A stretch of 8,318 nt of DNA from Comamonas sp. (GTDB lineage Bacteria > Pseudomonadota > Gammaproteobacteria > Burkholderiales > Burkholderiaceae_C): the NCBI GenBank assembly GCA_019236485.1, contig JAFAIY010000520.1, positions 1 to 8,318 on the forward strand, in the 5' to 3' direction. Made by a program: the position numbers and the translations under genes. The notes below the pieces were generated by a model that worked only from the letters and a program-made list of their open reading frames with translations, had not been told where the DNA came from and searched no databases. Of the stretch, positions 1 through 6,314 are shown one piece after another; position 1 is the stretch's first letter; every line of letters starts with the position of its first letter.

Positions 1-2
1 AG

Positions 3-128
3 CGATGCATGGATGCGGTCGGTATCTTCACTGCGGTGGTCCTGCTTATGCCATATCGTTGAGCCTGGCCTTTGCAGGCGATGCTCATCGGCACAATGAT
101 GGCGATCATCCTTCACGACAAAGGCATG
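3..128 (+). pseudogene. Possible 3' relict of a small membrane protein gene, interrupted by TGA
   Basis: Reading from position 3 gives a hydrophobic stretch ([16 protein letters not shown]) that stops at a TGA at 60-62. The same frame then continues with another hydrophobic stretch ([18 protein letters not shown]) before running into the glutathione S-transferase gene. The two pieces together have the spacing of the last two membrane helices of a DoxX-like protein: a short helix ending in a proline-containing turn, then a helix with a small-residue/Met pattern ending in His. This family guess comes from pattern memory only. Alternatively the upstream gene simply ends at 60-62 and the downstream hydrophobicity is chance. 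No start is visible because the window begins inside it. Confidence 0.22.
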
Positions 129-130
129 GA

Positions 131-754
131 ATGTTGCGCATATTGGGCAAGGCATCGTCGATCAATGTACGAAAGGTTCTCTGGGCCTGTGCAGAAATGG
201 AGATCCCCTTCGAGCGGGAGGATTGGGGCTCCGGCTTCCAGTCGACGCGCACGGCTGAATTCATGGCGCTGAATCCCAATGCCATGGTGCCGGTCATCCA
301 GGATGGCGATTTCATTCTGTGGGAGTCGAACTCTATCCTTCGCTACCTCGCGAATCGTTACTCCGGAGCCAGGCTTTACCCGGTCGAAGCGATGGCCAGA
401 GCGCGGGTCGATCAATGGATGGATTGGCAGGCGTCGGATCTCAACAGATCATGGAGCTATGCCTTCATGTCGCTGGTCAGGCGCTCTCCCGAGCATCAGG
501 ACGGCCATGCTTTGGCGGCTTCGTGCAGCGACTGGTCCGGGCATATGGAGATCCTCGATCGACAGCTGGACTCCACCGGAGCCTATGTCAGCGGCGAGGA
601 ATTTTCTCTTGCGGACATACCCATAGGCCTGTCGGTGAACCGGTGGTTTGAAACTCCGCTGGCGCATCCCGACTATCCTGCGGTGAAGGACTATTACGAG
701 CGCTTGAGCCGCCGGCCAGGCTATCGTCTCTACGGAAGAAACGGAACGCCCTGA
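131..754 (+). CDS. Glutathione S-transferase family protein
   Basis: This 207-residue protein has the size and two-domain layout of a cytosolic glutathione S-transferase, an enzyme that conjugates or isomerises electrophilic compounds with glutathione. The N-terminal thioredoxin-fold domain (about residues 1-80) shows the SSIN stretch at 9-12 where the activating Ser/Cys usually sits, the cis-proline loop VPVI (53-56, P54) and the glutathione-binding WESNSI (64-69, E65-S66). The helical C-terminal domain carries the N-capping-like SLADIPIG (159-166). The ATG at 131 is chosen because the family fold begins there; the longer reading frame from position 5 adds 42 residues that resemble no GST. 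A weak AAGG lies just upstream. GC content is lower than in the operon to the right, so it may have a separate history. It converges with the hydratase gene. Its substrate cannot be read from sequence; a link to steroid or aromatic degradation is only positional. Confidence 0.85.
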   Translation: MLRILGKASSINVRKVLWACAEMEIPFEREDWGSGFQSTRTAEFMALNPNAMVPVIQDGDFILWESNSILRYLANRYSGARLYPVEAMARARVDQWMDWQASDLNRSWSYAFMSLVRRSPEHQDGHALAASCSDWSGHMEILDRQLDSTGAYVSGEEFSLADIPIGLSVNRWFETPLAHPDYPAVKDYYERLSRRPGYRLYGRNGTP

Positions 755-858
755 GGCAGCAGAAGGCTTGTTGCAGATGAACGCCATGGGCCGGTCGCCG
801 TCTTCTGGCCAAAGAAAGGCCAAGGCTGCGGTCTTGCTTTGCTCCTAAGAAAAGGCGC
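755..858. other. Convergent intergenic gap
   Basis: This 104-bp gap lies between two genes that face each other. A short hairpin (TGGCC 806-810 with GGCCA 818-822, seven-base loop) is present but has no T-run on either side. I see no gene or convincing terminator. Confidence 0.5.
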
Positions 859-1671
859 TCATTCCCCCTTGAATCGGGGCTGACGCTTTTCGATGAACGC
901 ATTCATGCCTTCCTTTTGATCCTGGGTGGCAAACAGCAGCTGGTTGGCCTTGCGTTCCAGCATCAGGGCCGCATCCAGCGATGCATCCATGCCCGCAATC
1001 ACCACCTCTTTGATCTGGGCCACGGCCAGCGGCGGCATATTGGCGATCAGCCTGGCCATCTTCAGAGCCTCAGGGATTACCTGCTCGTCCGTACAGACTA
1101 GGCTGACCAGACCCATGGCATAGGCCTCCTCGGCGCTCACGGGCTTGCCGGTCAGCAGAATGCGCATGGCCTGGAACTTGCCCACGGCCCTGACCAGGCG
1201 CTGGGTGCCGCCTATGCCGGGCATGATGCCGATGCGGATCTCGGGCTGGGCGAAGCTGGCGCCCTTGCCGGCAATGATGATGTCGCAATGCATGGCCAGC
1301 TCGGCCCCGCCGCCGAAGGCGTAGCCGCAGACGGCGGCAATGATGGGCTTGGGACAGTTTTCTATGGGGCCCCAGACGCGCTCGGTATGGCGCTTCATGA
1401 TCTCTATGGGGCCGCAGTCATCCATGCTCTTGATGTCGCCGCCGGCCGCAAACACCTTGTCGCCGCCGGTCAGCACGATGCAGCGCACGCTGGCGTCGGC
1501 GCTCAGCTCCTGGAATGTCTGCGACAGCGCGGCCTGCAGCGACAGGCTCAGCGCATTCGTGGCCTGAGGGCGGTTCAGGCACACCACGGCCACCCCGTTG
1601 TCCTCGCGCCTGAGCAGCAGCTCAGGGGGCTGGTTGCTCGCATTTTCAGTAGCAGGCTGCGGCGTAATCAT
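859..1671 (-). CDS. Enoyl-CoA hydratase / crotonase family protein
   Basis: The 270-residue product is a full-length crotonase, the fold that adds water to trans-2-enoyl-CoA in beta-oxidation. Oxyanion-hole elements are present: FAAGGDIKSM (74-83) and YAFGGGAEL (117-125). Both acid/base glutamates of true hydratases are in place, E124 in GGGAEL and E144 in QPEIRIG, followed by the conserved PGIGGTQRL (151-159). Retaining both glutamates favours real hydratase activity over the isomerase, dehalogenase or decarboxylase members. The start at 1669-1671 gives a typical N-terminus with a short 20-residue leader before the core; the open frame extends upstream but into non-homologous sequence. It is divergent from the SDR gene with a 108-bp shared upstream region, so it may be co-regulated with the operon. 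Its role is probably hydration in an acyl-CoA chain-shortening round distinct from the MaoC-type step encoded in the operon; substrate unknown. Confidence 0.9.
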   Translation of the reverse strand: MITPQPATENASNQPPELLLRREDNGVAVVCLNRPQATNALSLSLQAALSQTFQELSADASVRCIVLTGGDKVFAAGGDIKSMDDCGPIEIMKRHTERVWGPIENCPKPIIAAVCGYAFGGGAELAMHCDIIIAGKGASFAQPEIRIGIMPGIGGTQRLVRAVGKFQAMRILLTGKPVSAEEAYAMGLVSLVCTDEQVIPEALKMARLIANMPPLAVAQIKEVVIAGMDASLDAALMLERKANQLLFATQDQKEGMNAFIEKRQPRFKGE

Positions 1672-1710
1672 GAGGGTTCCCAAGGGTTTGAATTGAGCCG
1701 ATGGTCGTTG

Positions 1711-1759
1711 GCCGAGGGGGGAGTTACATCGTCCTTTTGGACGTATCTGCCGAGGGGGG
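1711..1759 (+). repeat. Pair of 11-bp direct repeats (1711-1721, 1749-1759)
   Basis: GCCGAGGGGGG occurs twice with identical sequence, 38 bp start to start (between three and four helical turns), inside the divergent promoter region. The second copy ends 20 nt before the ATG of the SDR gene. Its purine-rich part could also serve as a ribosome binding site for a TTG at 1771. Confidence 0.7.
1730..1743. promoter_or_regulatory. Inverted repeat, candidate operator
   Basis: The arms CGTCC and GGACG are perfectly complementary across a TTTT spacer and sit between the two 11-bp direct repeats. Position between divergent genes suggests a transcription factor site. The arms are only five bases long, so chance occurrence is possible. 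Confidence 0.35.
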
Positions 1760-1779
1760 CGAAACCTAAATTGGCAGAC

Positions 1780-2571
1780 ATGGATACCAAAAACGAATTT
1801 CAATCCCAAGTGGTTCTGGTGACCGGCGGCACCAAGGGCATAGGCAAGGGCATTGCCCAGGCATTTTTGGAGGCCGGCGCCACGGTGGTGGTCTGCGGCC
1901 GTCAGCAGCCCGAGGAACTGCCCCAGTCCCGGGGCCGCAGTGCCGAGTTCATCGCCTGCGATGTGCGTGAAGCCCAGGCCGTCAAGGACCTGATCACCGA
2001 GGTCCAGGCCCGCCACGGCCGCCTCGATGTGCTCGTCAACAACGCCGGCGGCGCACCGGCCGTGGACGCGGCCACCGTGTCGCCGCGCTTTCACGAGGGT
2101 GTGCTGCGCCTGAACCTGTTTTCCACGCTGCATGCCTCGCAGGCCGCGAACGCCGTGATGCAGCAGCAGGAAGGCGGCGGGGTCATCGTCTGCATAGGCA
2201 GCATCAGCGCGCTGCGGCCGTCTCCGGGCACGGCCGCCTATGGCGCGGCCAAGGCCGCGGTGCTGAGCCTGGTCAGCTCTCTGGCCGTGGAATGGGCGCC
2301 CAAGGTGCGCGTGGTGGCCGTGAGCCCGGGCCTGGTGCGCACCGAGCAGTCCCATCTGCATTTCGGCGACGACGACGGCATCGCCTCCGTGGCCCAGACC
2401 ATTCCCGCAGGCCGCCTGGCCGAGCCCGAGGACATCGCCCAGGCCTGCCTCTATGTGGCATCACCGCGCGCCGCCTATATGAGCGGCACCAATCTGCTGC
2501 TGCACGGCGGCGGCGAACGCCCCGCATTCCTGGGCGCCTCGAACGCCGAGACAACGCAAACAAGCCACTGA
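1780..2571 (+). CDS. SDR-family NAD(P)-dependent oxidoreductase
   Basis: The 263-residue product is a classical short-chain dehydrogenase/reductase, which oxidises or reduces a hydroxyl/keto group using NAD(P). Visible motifs are the cofactor loop TGGTKGIG (15-22), D61-V62 at the adenine pocket, NNAG (87-90), the structural Asn in LRLN (N112), catalytic Ser S141, and YGAAK with Y154 and K158. PG at 183-184 marks the region after the active site. It is the first gene of the operon, 18 nt before the next. In this setting it may oxidise a ring or side-chain hydroxyl of a steroid-like acyl-CoA, but the substrate is not readable. The ATG at 1780 has no good ribosome binding site; a TTG at 1771, three codons upstream and in frame, lies about 11 nt after the G-rich AGGGGGG and is a credible alternative. 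The open frame reaching back to 1288 is the shadow of the opposite-strand hydratase. Confidence 0.9.
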   Translation: MDTKNEFQSQVVLVTGGTKGIGKGIAQAFLEAGATVVVCGRQQPEELPQSRGRSAEFIACDVREAQAVKDLITEVQARHGRLDVLVNNAGGAPAVDAATVSPRFHEGVLRLNLFSTLHASQAANAVMQQQEGGGVIVCIGSISALRPSPGTAAYGAAKAAVLSLVSSLAVEWAPKVRVVAVSPGLVRTEQSHLHFGDDDGIASVAQTIPAGRLAEPEDIAQACLYVASPRAAYMSGTNLLLHGGGERPAFLGASNAETTQTSH

Positions 2572-2576
2572 ATTTC

Positions 2577-2583
2577 AAAGGAG
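2577..2583 (+). promoter_or_regulatory. Ribosome binding site fixing a TTG start
   Basis: AAAGGAG ends 6 nt before the TTG at 2590. The nearest in-frame ATG (2608) lies 24 nt after it, too far for normal spacing, so TTG is the preferred start of the hydratase-like/DUF35 gene. Confidence 0.75.
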
Positions 2584-2589
2584 ACAATC

Positions 2590-3540
2590 TTGACCGATCA
2601 AGACTGGATGGCAGAAGTCCGCGCATATGTGGGCAAACAGTACGGGCGCGTCTATGCCTGGGACAAGGTCAACGCCCCCATGATTCGCCAGTGGTGCGAG
2701 CTCATGGGCGTGCAGGTGAAGAGCAACCAGGACGGCAAGACCATTGCTCCTCCGGCCATGCTCCAGGTCTGGTGCATGGAAGGCCCGGTGCAGAACAACT
2801 ACCCGCCGGGATCGACCACCGAGAACCCCTACGAGGTGCTGAAGCTGATCGAGGCCCACGACTTCCCGTCCACGGTGGCCGTGAACTCGGAGCTGACGTT
2901 CGAGCGCGACGTGCTCGAAGGCGAGGATCTGTACTACACCACGCGCCTGGAGTCCATCAGCGAGCAGAAGACCACGGCGCTGGGCACGGGCTACTTCGTC
3001 ACGCAGATCATGGATTACTTCTCCATAGGCGCCGGCAACGGCGGGGACGAGAAGGTCGGTCAGCTGATGTTCCGCGTCTTCAAGTTCCGCCCGGCCCAGG
3101 TGCATAAGCCCGCGCCGGCGGCGGCCGAGCCCACCATTCCCCAGATCAAGCGCCCGGCCCCCGGCGTGAGCGACGACAACCGCTTCTTCTGGGAAGGCGT
3201 GAAGCAGGGCAAGCTGATGATCCAGCGCTGCAAGAGCTGCGGCGATCTGCACCATCCGCCAGGTCCGGTCTGCCCCAAGTGCCATTCCTTCGAATGGGAT
3301 GCGGTCGAGGCCAGCGGCAAGGGCCGGGTCTATTCCTTCGTGGTCATGCATTACCCCGAGGTGCCGCCGTTCGAATACCCGAATCCCGTGGGCCTGATCG
3401 AGCTCGAGGAAGGCACGCGCATGATCGCCCAGCTGGTGGGGGTCAAGCCCGGCGAGATCAAGATCGGACAGCAGGTGCAGGTGGAGTTCAATCGCTTTGA
3501 CGGCGAGCTGAGCCTGCCGCAGTTCCGCCCCGTGGCCTGA
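2590..3540 (+). CDS. MaoC-like hotdog / DUF35 fusion protein (ChsH2-like)
   Basis: This 316-residue protein joins two domains. Residues about 1-170 look like the N-terminal hotdog of a MaoC-type enoyl-CoA hydratase. Residues about 195-316 form a DUF35 unit: a rubredoxin-like zinc ribbon with C214-x2-C217 and C228-x2-C231, then an OB-fold (about 245-312). A Pro/Ala-rich linker (about 170-192) separates them. Length and order match actinobacterial ChsH2 (about 311 residues), whose N-terminal half pairs with ChsH1 to make one hydratase and whose DUF35 half binds the aldolase Ltp2. The hotdog half shows no Asp-His hydratase motif, so it is probably the non-catalytic partner of the small MaoC protein at 4678-5094. 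The gene lies 18 nt after the SDR gene. The zinc ribbon appears intact. The steroid substrate is inferred from the gene set; other DUF35/thiolase pairs act on different CoA esters, such as in ibuprofen degradation. Confidence 0.88.
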   Translation: MTDQDWMAEVRAYVGKQYGRVYAWDKVNAPMIRQWCELMGVQVKSNQDGKTIAPPAMLQVWCMEGPVQNNYPPGSTTENPYEVLKLIEAHDFPSTVAVNSELTFERDVLEGEDLYYTTRLESISEQKTTALGTGYFVTQIMDYFSIGAGNGGDEKVGQLMFRVFKFRPAQVHKPAPAAAEPTIPQIKRPAPGVSDDNRFFWEGVKQGKLMIQRCKSCGDLHHPPGPVCPKCHSFEWDAVEASGKGRVYSFVVMHYPEVPPFEYPNPVGLIELEEGTRMIAQLVGVKPGEIKIGQQVQVEFNRFDGELSLPQFRPVA

Positions 3541-3557
3541 GCGCGAGGAGACAAGTC

Positions 3558-4661
3558 ATGGACTTTCAACTCAGCGAAGATCAGCGCGCGTTTGCCGACA
3601 TGGCGCAAAGCCTGTTCGCCGACTACTGCAGCGACGACAAGCTGCGCGAGCACGACGGCTCGGGACGCCCCTTCATGCAGGAGCTGTGGCAGCAATGCGT
3701 GACGGCCGGCCTGCACAGCATTCTGGTGCCCGAATCCGCGGGCGGCCTGGGCCTTGGCGCGACCGAGCTGCTGGCCGTGCTGGAGCAGCAGGGCCGGGCT
3801 CTGGCCCAGGTGCCGCTGTGGCAGCAGCAGGTGGCCGCGGCCGCTCTCGTCAAGTTCGGGGCTGGCCTGGATGCCGCGGTGCAGTCCGCCATGGAAGGCG
3901 AACCGATAGCGCTGTCGCTGGAGAGCCTGGTGGCCAGCCGCGGTGCGGGCCTGCGGCTGCAGGGCCGGCTGCTCAACGGCAGGCTGCAGGCCGTGGCCCT
4001 GGGTGCCCAGGCCAGGCTGGCGCTGGTGGCGGCGGCCGAAGCCGATATGCCGAAGATGGTGCTGGTCGATCTGCAGGCCGAAGGCGTGCTGCGCGAGGCG
4101 GGCATGCGCCAGGACTACTGTGGCGTGGCCGACATCGCGTTCAGCAACACCCCGGTGCTGGCCGTGCTGGGCGGCCGCGCTGCGGACTGGGTCAGCGAGC
4201 AGGCGATCGCCTGCCTGGCTGCTTTGCAGCAGGGCGTGACCCAGGAGCAGCTGCGCCGCACCGTCGAATATGTGAGCGAGCGCCAGCAGTTCGACCGCCC
4301 GATAGGCAGCTTTCAGCTGGTCCAGGGCCAGATGGCCGACGGCTACATCCTCCTGCAGACCCAGCGCAGCGCGCTGTGCCAGCTGGTCTGGCGCCTGGAT
4401 GCGGGCCTGCCCTGCGTGCCCCAGGCGCATGCGCTGCGCGCCCAGTCCAACGAGCTGGGCCTGAAGGTCGGCCGGGTGGCGCAGCACGTGCACGGCGGCA
4501 TGGGCGTGGACGTGACCTATCACATGCACCGCTTCATGTTCTGGTGCCGCGCACTGGCCGCCGAGTTCGGCGGTGCCGCCCACCACCTCGAAGCGCTGGG
4601 CCAGTGGCTGGCCGACAACGACAACCTAGGCTGGAAGTACGACCTGCCCGAAGACCGCTAA
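3558..4661 (+). CDS. Acyl-CoA dehydrogenase subunit A, middle domain degenerate (ChsE1-like)
   Basis: The 367-residue product belongs to the FAD-dependent acyl-CoA dehydrogenases, which introduce the alpha,beta double bond. The N-terminal helical domain starts with the typical FQLSEDQRAFAD; the C-terminal domain has R242-Q-Q-F-D-R-P-I-G-S-F-Q (242-253) and HVHGGMGVD (310-318), both FAD-contact motifs. The middle beta-domain is poor: there is no recognisable EPGAGSD-type loop and no normal W-T/S-G flavin-shielding segment, in contrast to subunit B downstream. Such half-equipped proteins are known from heterotetrameric dehydrogenases (ChsE1-ChsE2 type) that have two rather than four FAD sites. 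I infer it works with the 6315-7496 product. The start is supported by GAGGAG (3545-3550), 7 nt upstream; it follows the previous gene by 17 nt. A free-standing homotetramer cannot be excluded. Confidence 0.87.
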   Translation: MDFQLSEDQRAFADMAQSLFADYCSDDKLREHDGSGRPFMQELWQQCVTAGLHSILVPESAGGLGLGATELLAVLEQQGRALAQVPLWQQQVAAAALVKFGAGLDAAVQSAMEGEPIALSLESLVASRGAGLRLQGRLLNGRLQAVALGAQARLALVAAAEADMPKMVLVDLQAEGVLREAGMRQDYCGVADIAFSNTPVLAVLGGRAADWVSEQAIACLAALQQGVTQEQLRRTVEYVSERQQFDRPIGSFQLVQGQMADGYILLQTQRSALCQLVWRLDAGLPCVPQAHALRAQSNELGLKVGRVAQHVHGGMGVDVTYHMHRFMFWCRALAAEFGGAAHHLEALGQWLADNDNLGWKYDLPEDR

Positions 4662-4677
4662 AGGAATCTTACCCATC

Positions 4678-5094
4678 ATGGCTCACCAAACACTTCGCTT
4701 CGAATCGGTCAATGTCGGCGACGAACTCCAGGCCTTCAGCGTGCCCATCACCGTGCCGCTGATCGCCGGCGGCGCCATCGCCACGCGCGACTATTTCCCC
4801 GGCCACCACGACCGCGATGCGGCCCGCGGACTGGGCTCGCCCCATATCTTCATGAACATTCTGACCACCAACGGCCTGGTGCAGAGCTTTGTCGAGGGCT
4901 GGGCCGGGCCCGGGGCACGCTTGATGGATCTGAAGATCCGTCTGGGCGCGCCCAACTACCCGGGCGACACCATGAAGTTCTCGGGCTCCGTGACCGAAAA
5001 GAACGCAGCTACGCGCAGCGTGCAGGTCACGCTGAAGGGCGCCAACTCCATGGGCTCCCATGTCAGCGGCACCGTGCAAGTGGCCCTGCCTTAA
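4678..5094 (+). CDS. MaoC-like enoyl-CoA hydratase, small subunit (ChsH1-like)
   Basis: This 138-residue single-hotdog protein carries a hydratase-type motif, ATRDYFPGHHDRDAA (35-49), with D38 and H43 as the likely catalytic pair and H44-D45 next to them. It continues into SPHIFMNILTTNGLVQSF (54-71), the central hotdog helix region. Actinobacterial ChsH1 has almost the same size and the same Asp/His arrangement, and is inactive without ChsH2. Here the probable partner is the hotdog half of the 2590-3540 product. The predicted reaction is water addition to a side-chain enoyl-CoA made by the dehydrogenase pair. The start has AAGGAA at 4661-4666, 11 nt upstream, overlapping the stop of the previous gene by one base; the gap to the previous gene is 16 nt. 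Confidence 0.86.
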   Translation: MAHQTLRFESVNVGDELQAFSVPITVPLIAGGAIATRDYFPGHHDRDAARGLGSPHIFMNILTTNGLVQSFVEGWAGPGARLMDLKIRLGAPNYPGDTMKFSGSVTEKNAATRSVQVTLKGANSMGSHVSGTVQVALP

Positions 5095-5103
5095 AACCAG
5101 AAG

Positions 5104-5108
5104 CGGAG
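5104..5108 (+). promoter_or_regulatory. Ribosome binding site fixing a GTG start
   Basis: CGGAG ends 8 nt before the GTG at 5117. An in-frame ATG at 5126 would be 17 nt away, and an upstream ATG at 5060 lies inside the preceding hydratase gene and adds 19 residues unlike a thiolase N-terminus. GTG is therefore preferred. Confidence 0.65.
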
Positions 5109-5116
5109 ACATTCCC

Positions 5117-6298
5117 GTGAACGATATGAATATTTCCGGCCGCGCCGCCATTGTGGGGCTGGGTGCTACCGAATTTTCCAAGAACTCCGGCCGCACCGAG
5201 CTGCGCCTGGCCATGGAGGCCACACTGGCGGCCCTGGCCGATGCGGGCATAGACCCCAAGGAGGTGGACGGCTTTTCCTCGTACACCATGGACAAGGTGC
5301 CCGAGTACGAGATCGCGCGTCTGCTGGGCTCGCGCCAGGTGAGCTTTTTCTCACAGGTGCCCCATGGCGGCGGCGCCGCCTGCGCCCCCGTGCTGCATGC
5401 GGCCATGGCCGTGGCCACGGGCATTGCCAAGACCGTGGTGGTCTACCGCGCCATGAACGAGCGCAGCTGGTATCGCTTCGGCACCGGCGACTACAACTTC
5501 GGCGACAAGCCCTTCTTCGACAGCGTGAACTACGGCTGGTACATGCCCCATGGCTTCCATACGCCTGCGGCCTGGGTGGGCATGTTTGCGCGCCGCTACA
5601 TGCACGCCTACGGCGCCACCAGCGAGGACTTCGGCCGCGTGGCCGTGGCCGTGCGCGATTTTGCGGCGACCAATCCCGCGGCCTTCTTCTACGGCAAGCC
5701 CATCACGCTGGAAGAGCACCAGAAGAGCAAGTGGATCGCCGATCCGCTGCACCTGCTGGACTGCTGCCAGGAGTCCGACGGCGCCGTGGCCATGGTCATC
5801 ACCTCCAGCGAGCGTGCGCGCGACCTCAAGGCCAAGCCCGTGTACATCAAGGGCGCGGCCCAGGGCATGAGCGAAGGCCAGCAGTCCATGACCTCGTTCT
5901 ACCGCGAGGACATCACGGGCCTGCCCGAGATGGGCCATGTGGCCCAGCAGCTGTGGCAGCAAAGCCGTTTGACGCCCGACGACATCCAGACCGCCGTGCT
6001 CTACGACCATTTCACGCCCTTCGTGATGACCCAGCTCGAGGAGTTCGGCTTCTGCAAGCGTGGCGAGGCCAAGGACTTTGTGCGCGCCGGCCAGCATGCA
6101 CGCGGCGGCCGTCTGCCCGTGAACACCCATGGCGGCCAGCTCGGCGAAGCCTATATCCACGGCATGAACGGCATTGCCGAGGGCGTGCGCCAGGTGCGCG
6201 GCAGCTCGGTCAACCAGGTCGAGAAGGTGCACAACGTGGTGGTGACCGCAGGTACCGGCGTGCCCACCAGCGGCCTGATCCTGGGCGACGACATCTGA
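5117..6298 (+). CDS. Thiolase-superfamily protein, probable side-chain-cleaving aldolase (Ltp2-like)
   Basis: The 393-residue product has the thiolase fold: the N-terminal AAIVGLGATEF (10-20) and a C-terminal segment NTHGGQLGEAYIHGMNG (336-352). Where thiolases place the nucleophilic Cys the sequence reads VPHGGGAAC (81-89), with His/Gly at the expected position. The C-terminal GHPxG loop is replaced by AYIHG, and the Cys-Gly-Gly loop near the end reads TAGTGVPTSG (377-386). These losses argue against Claisen thiolysis and fit Ltp2, the retro-aldolase that removes propionyl-CoA from a steroid side chain together with the DUF35 domain of ChsH2. Y296 (in LYDHFTPF) and Y346 lie very close to two tyrosines that I recall as important in actinobacterial Ltp2. 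Its DUF35 partner is the fusion gene upstream. It ends in tandem stops TGA-TAG (6296-6301). The alternative is a degenerate SCP2-type thiolase of another pathway. Confidence 0.87.
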   Translation: MNDMNISGRAAIVGLGATEFSKNSGRTELRLAMEATLAALADAGIDPKEVDGFSSYTMDKVPEYEIARLLGSRQVSFFSQVPHGGGAACAPVLHAAMAVATGIAKTVVVYRAMNERSWYRFGTGDYNFGDKPFFDSVNYGWYMPHGFHTPAAWVGMFARRYMHAYGATSEDFGRVAVAVRDFAATNPAAFFYGKPITLEEHQKSKWIADPLHLLDCCQESDGAVAMVITSSERARDLKAKPVYIKGAAQGMSEGQQSMTSFYREDITGLPEMGHVAQQLWQQSRLTPDDIQTAVLYDHFTPFVMTQLEEFGFCKRGEAKDFVRAGQHARGGRLPVNTHGGQLGEAYIHGMNGIAEGVRQVRGSSVNQVEKVHNVVVTAGTGVPTSGLILGDDI

Positions 6299-6314
6299 TA
6301 GCAGGGGGCAAGCC

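Larger units (their letters stand above)
1672..1779. promoter_or_regulatory. Divergent intergenic control region with direct repeats and a hairpin
   Basis: This gap separates the minus-strand hydratase from the plus-strand operon and should hold both promoters. It contains an exact 11-bp direct repeat, GCCGAGGGGGG, at 1711-1721 and 1749-1759. Each copy is preceded by a related half-motif (GGTCGT at 1703-1708, GGACGT at 1739-1744). Between the copies lies an inverted repeat CGTCC-TTTT-GGACG (1730-1743), almost exactly centred. Together this looks like an operator for a dimeric regulator or a two-site activator. I could not assign convincing -35/-10 boxes on either strand, so promoter positions remain open. 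The role is inferred from position and repeats. Confidence 0.45.

Noticed and set aside
801..830. Hairpin TGGCC-loop-GGCCA as a bidirectional terminator between the convergent genes
   Set aside because: The stem is only five base pairs and neither side has a run of T, so an intrinsic terminator is not supported.
1737..1772. TTGGAC (1737-1742) as a -35 box with TAAATT (1767-1772) as -10
   Set aside because: The spacing is 24 nt, well outside the usual 16-18 nt, so I do not call a sigma-70 promoter here.
1288..1779. N-terminal extension of the SDR reading frame over the hydratase gene
   Set aside because: The extension is antisense to the hydratase and has no SDR similarity; the Rossmann core starts just after the ATG at 1780.
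1672..2361. N-terminal extension of the minus-strand hydratase frame
   Set aside because: The extra 230 codons are antisense to the SDR gene; the crotonase core fits the start at 1671.
3351..4586. 411-codon open frame on the minus strand opposite dehydrogenase A
   Set aside because: Shadow of a real gene: low-complexity His/Ala/Gln-rich translation and no ribosome binding site or motif.
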